Origin: Stenotrophomonas sp. 169 | GTDB taxonomy: Bacteria > Pseudomonadota > Gammaproteobacteria > Xanthomonadales > Xanthomonadaceae | Direction: 5' to 3' | DNA: 64,000 nt | NCBI RefSeq assembly: GCF_014621775.1 | Contig: NZ_CP061204.1 | Span: 2,004,501 to 2,068,500 of the forward strand | Shown: positions 63,093 to 64,000 of the stretch, in pieces | Layout: each line of letters starts with the position of its first letter | Numbering within the stretch: position 1 is the stretch's first letter | Translations under genes and position numbers: made by a program | The notes under the pieces: generated by a model | The model's database searches: none | What the model was told of the DNA's origin: nothing | The model's input: the letters and a program-made list of their open reading frames with translations, nothing else

Positions 63093-64000
63093 GTGGACGC
63101 AGACATCGCGTGTACGCGAAGGCCGGCCCTATCCGCTGGGCGCGACGTGGGACGGACTCGGTGTCAATTTCGCCCTGTATTCGCGGCATGCCACCCGGGT
63201 CGAGCTGTGCCTGTTCGATGCGCGCGGCCGTGAGCGCGAACGCATCGCGCTGCCCGAGTACACCGACGAGATCTGGCACGGCTACCTGCCCGATGCGCGG
63301 CCGGGGCAACGCTACGGGTATCGGGTGCATGGTCCGTATGCGCCGGAAGCGGGGCACCGCTTCAACCCCAACAAGTTGCTGCTGGACCCCTATGCCAAGC
63401 AGATCGTCGGCGAGCTGAAGTGGGCGCCCCATCTGTTCGGCTACACGATCGGCCACCGCGACCGTGACCTCAGCTTCGACCGGCGCGACAGCGCCGCCTA
63501 CATGCCGCGTTGCGCGGTGGTCGATCCGGCCTTCAGCTGGGGCAATGAACGCGCGCCTGCCACCGCGTGGGACCACACGGTGATCTACGAGGCCCACGTG
63601 CGCGGGCTGACCATGCGTCATCCTGCGATCCCCGTTGAAGACCGCGGCACGTTCTCCGCCCTGCGCCACGACGCGATGGTCGATCACCTGAAGCATCTGG
63701 GTGTCACCGCCATCGAGCTGCTGCCGGTCCATGCGTTCATCGATGACCAGCATCTGCTTGAACAGGGGCTGCGCAATTACTGGGGCTATAACTCCATCGG
63801 CTTCTTTGCCCCGCACCCGCGCTATCTGTCGCAGGGTACGGTGGCCGAGTTCAAGCAGATGGTTGCCCGCATGCACCACGCCGGCCTGGAAGTCATCCTG
63901 GACGTGGTCTACAACCACACCGCCGAAGGCAACGAGCTGGGGCCCACGCTGTCGTTCAAGGGCATCGACAACGCCAGCTACTACCGGCTGGCCGACGACC
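63079..64000 (+). CDS. glgX: Glycogen debranching enzyme GlgX (partial, runs off the right edge)
   Basis: The first 307 codons are present. The start at 63079 overlaps the DUF2934 gene by 14 bases and has GGCGGAGGCGGGAG just upstream. The N-terminal CBM48 module (PYPLGATWDGLGVNFALYSR) is followed by the start of the GH13 barrel: YEAHVRGLTM, YWGYNSIGFFAPHPRY and LDVVYNHTAEGNELG. GlgX removes short alpha-1,6 side chains from phosphorylase-treated glycogen and so frees linear dextrins for MalQ and TreY. The catalytic Asp and Glu lie beyond the window. Confidence 0.92.
   Translation, partial: MATRKWTQTSRVREGRPYPLGATWDGLGVNFALYSRHATRVELCLFDARGRERERIALPEYTDEIWHGYLPDARPGQRYGYRVHGPYAPEAGHRFNPNKLLLDPYAKQIVGELKWAPHLFGYTIGHRDRDLSFDRRDSAAYMPRCAVVDPAFSWGNERAPATAWDHTVIYEAHVRGLTMRHPAIPVEDRGTFSALRHDAMVDHLKHLGVTAIELLPVHAFIDDQHLLEQGLRNYWGYNSIGFFAPHPRYLSQGTVAEFKQMVARMHHAGLEVILDVVYNHTAEGNELGPTLSFKGIDNASYYRLADD

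Noticed and set aside
1642..64000. tRNA, rRNA genes, insertion sequences or prophage
   Set aside because: I found no cloverleaf, rRNA or transposase-like sequence; the only repeats are small palindromes.

Overview
The window is high-GC DNA from a gammaproteobacterium of the Xanthomonadaceae, most likely Stenotrophomonas. The main evidence is the scatter of short palindromes that begin GTAG (GTAGCGCCGAGCCATGCTCGGC and relatives). These match the SMAG family of repetitive extragenic palindromes known from Stenotrophomonas maltophilia. The gene content fits: a Tad/Flp pilus, a large YadA-type adhesin, a malonate decarboxylase operon, and a trehalose/glycogen operon. The genus is an inference; no rRNA gene is present.

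Layout from left to right. (1) 1-1051, minus strand: the start of a Tad/Flp pilus locus (flp, prepilin peptidase, TadE-like protein) that continues past the left edge. (2) 1642-8733: an AraC-type regulator, four 21-bp-phased repeats, a 1538-residue trimeric autotransporter adhesin, an OmpA-type lipoprotein and a small conserved protein. (3) 8826-15935: an M14 peptidase, a BCCT betaine/choline transporter, a SMAG tandem array, a chemoreceptor and an MDR oxidoreductase. (4) 16349-20658: class I ribonucleotide reductase nrdA-nrdB, a flavodoxin gene broken by a one-base shift in a G8 tract, and a CPGC thioredoxin. (5) 20715-23685: a FabR/DesT repressor divergent from a ferredoxin reductase and an acyl desaturase. 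(6) 23769-29081: glucokinase, a glycosylasparaginase-type hydrolase, CutC, a DUF2975/YozG-type regulatory pair and a TerC-CBS membrane protein. (7) 29250-34654: a six-gene stressosome operon, rsbR-rsbS-rsbT-rsbX-like phosphatase-histidine kinase-hybrid kinase, with no sigma factor. (8) 34716-42960, minus strand: the malonate operon mdcA-C-D-E-G-B-H, a malonate transporter and a GntR regulator. (9) 43096-45532: a DUF3817 protein, an MFS transporter and a DeoR regulator. (10) 45854-52040: molybdenum cofactor synthesis and molybdate uptake, moaA-moaCB-moeA-moaD-moaE-modA-modB-modC. (11) 52116-52598: a DUF421 membrane protein. (12) 52923 to the right edge: glgA-glgB-treZ-malQ-treY-DUF2934-glgX, which makes glycogen-like glucan and converts it to trehalose.

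Many start and stop codons overlap (ATGA), so the operons are compact and probably translationally coupled. The most interesting points are the stressosome wired to two kinases instead of sigma-B, the phased repeat array between the AraC gene and the adhesin, and the homopolymer frameshift in the flavodoxin next to ribonucleotide reductase. Good operator candidates sit at the desaturase, malonate and nrd promoters. All functions are read from sequence motifs and gene context; no database search was run.
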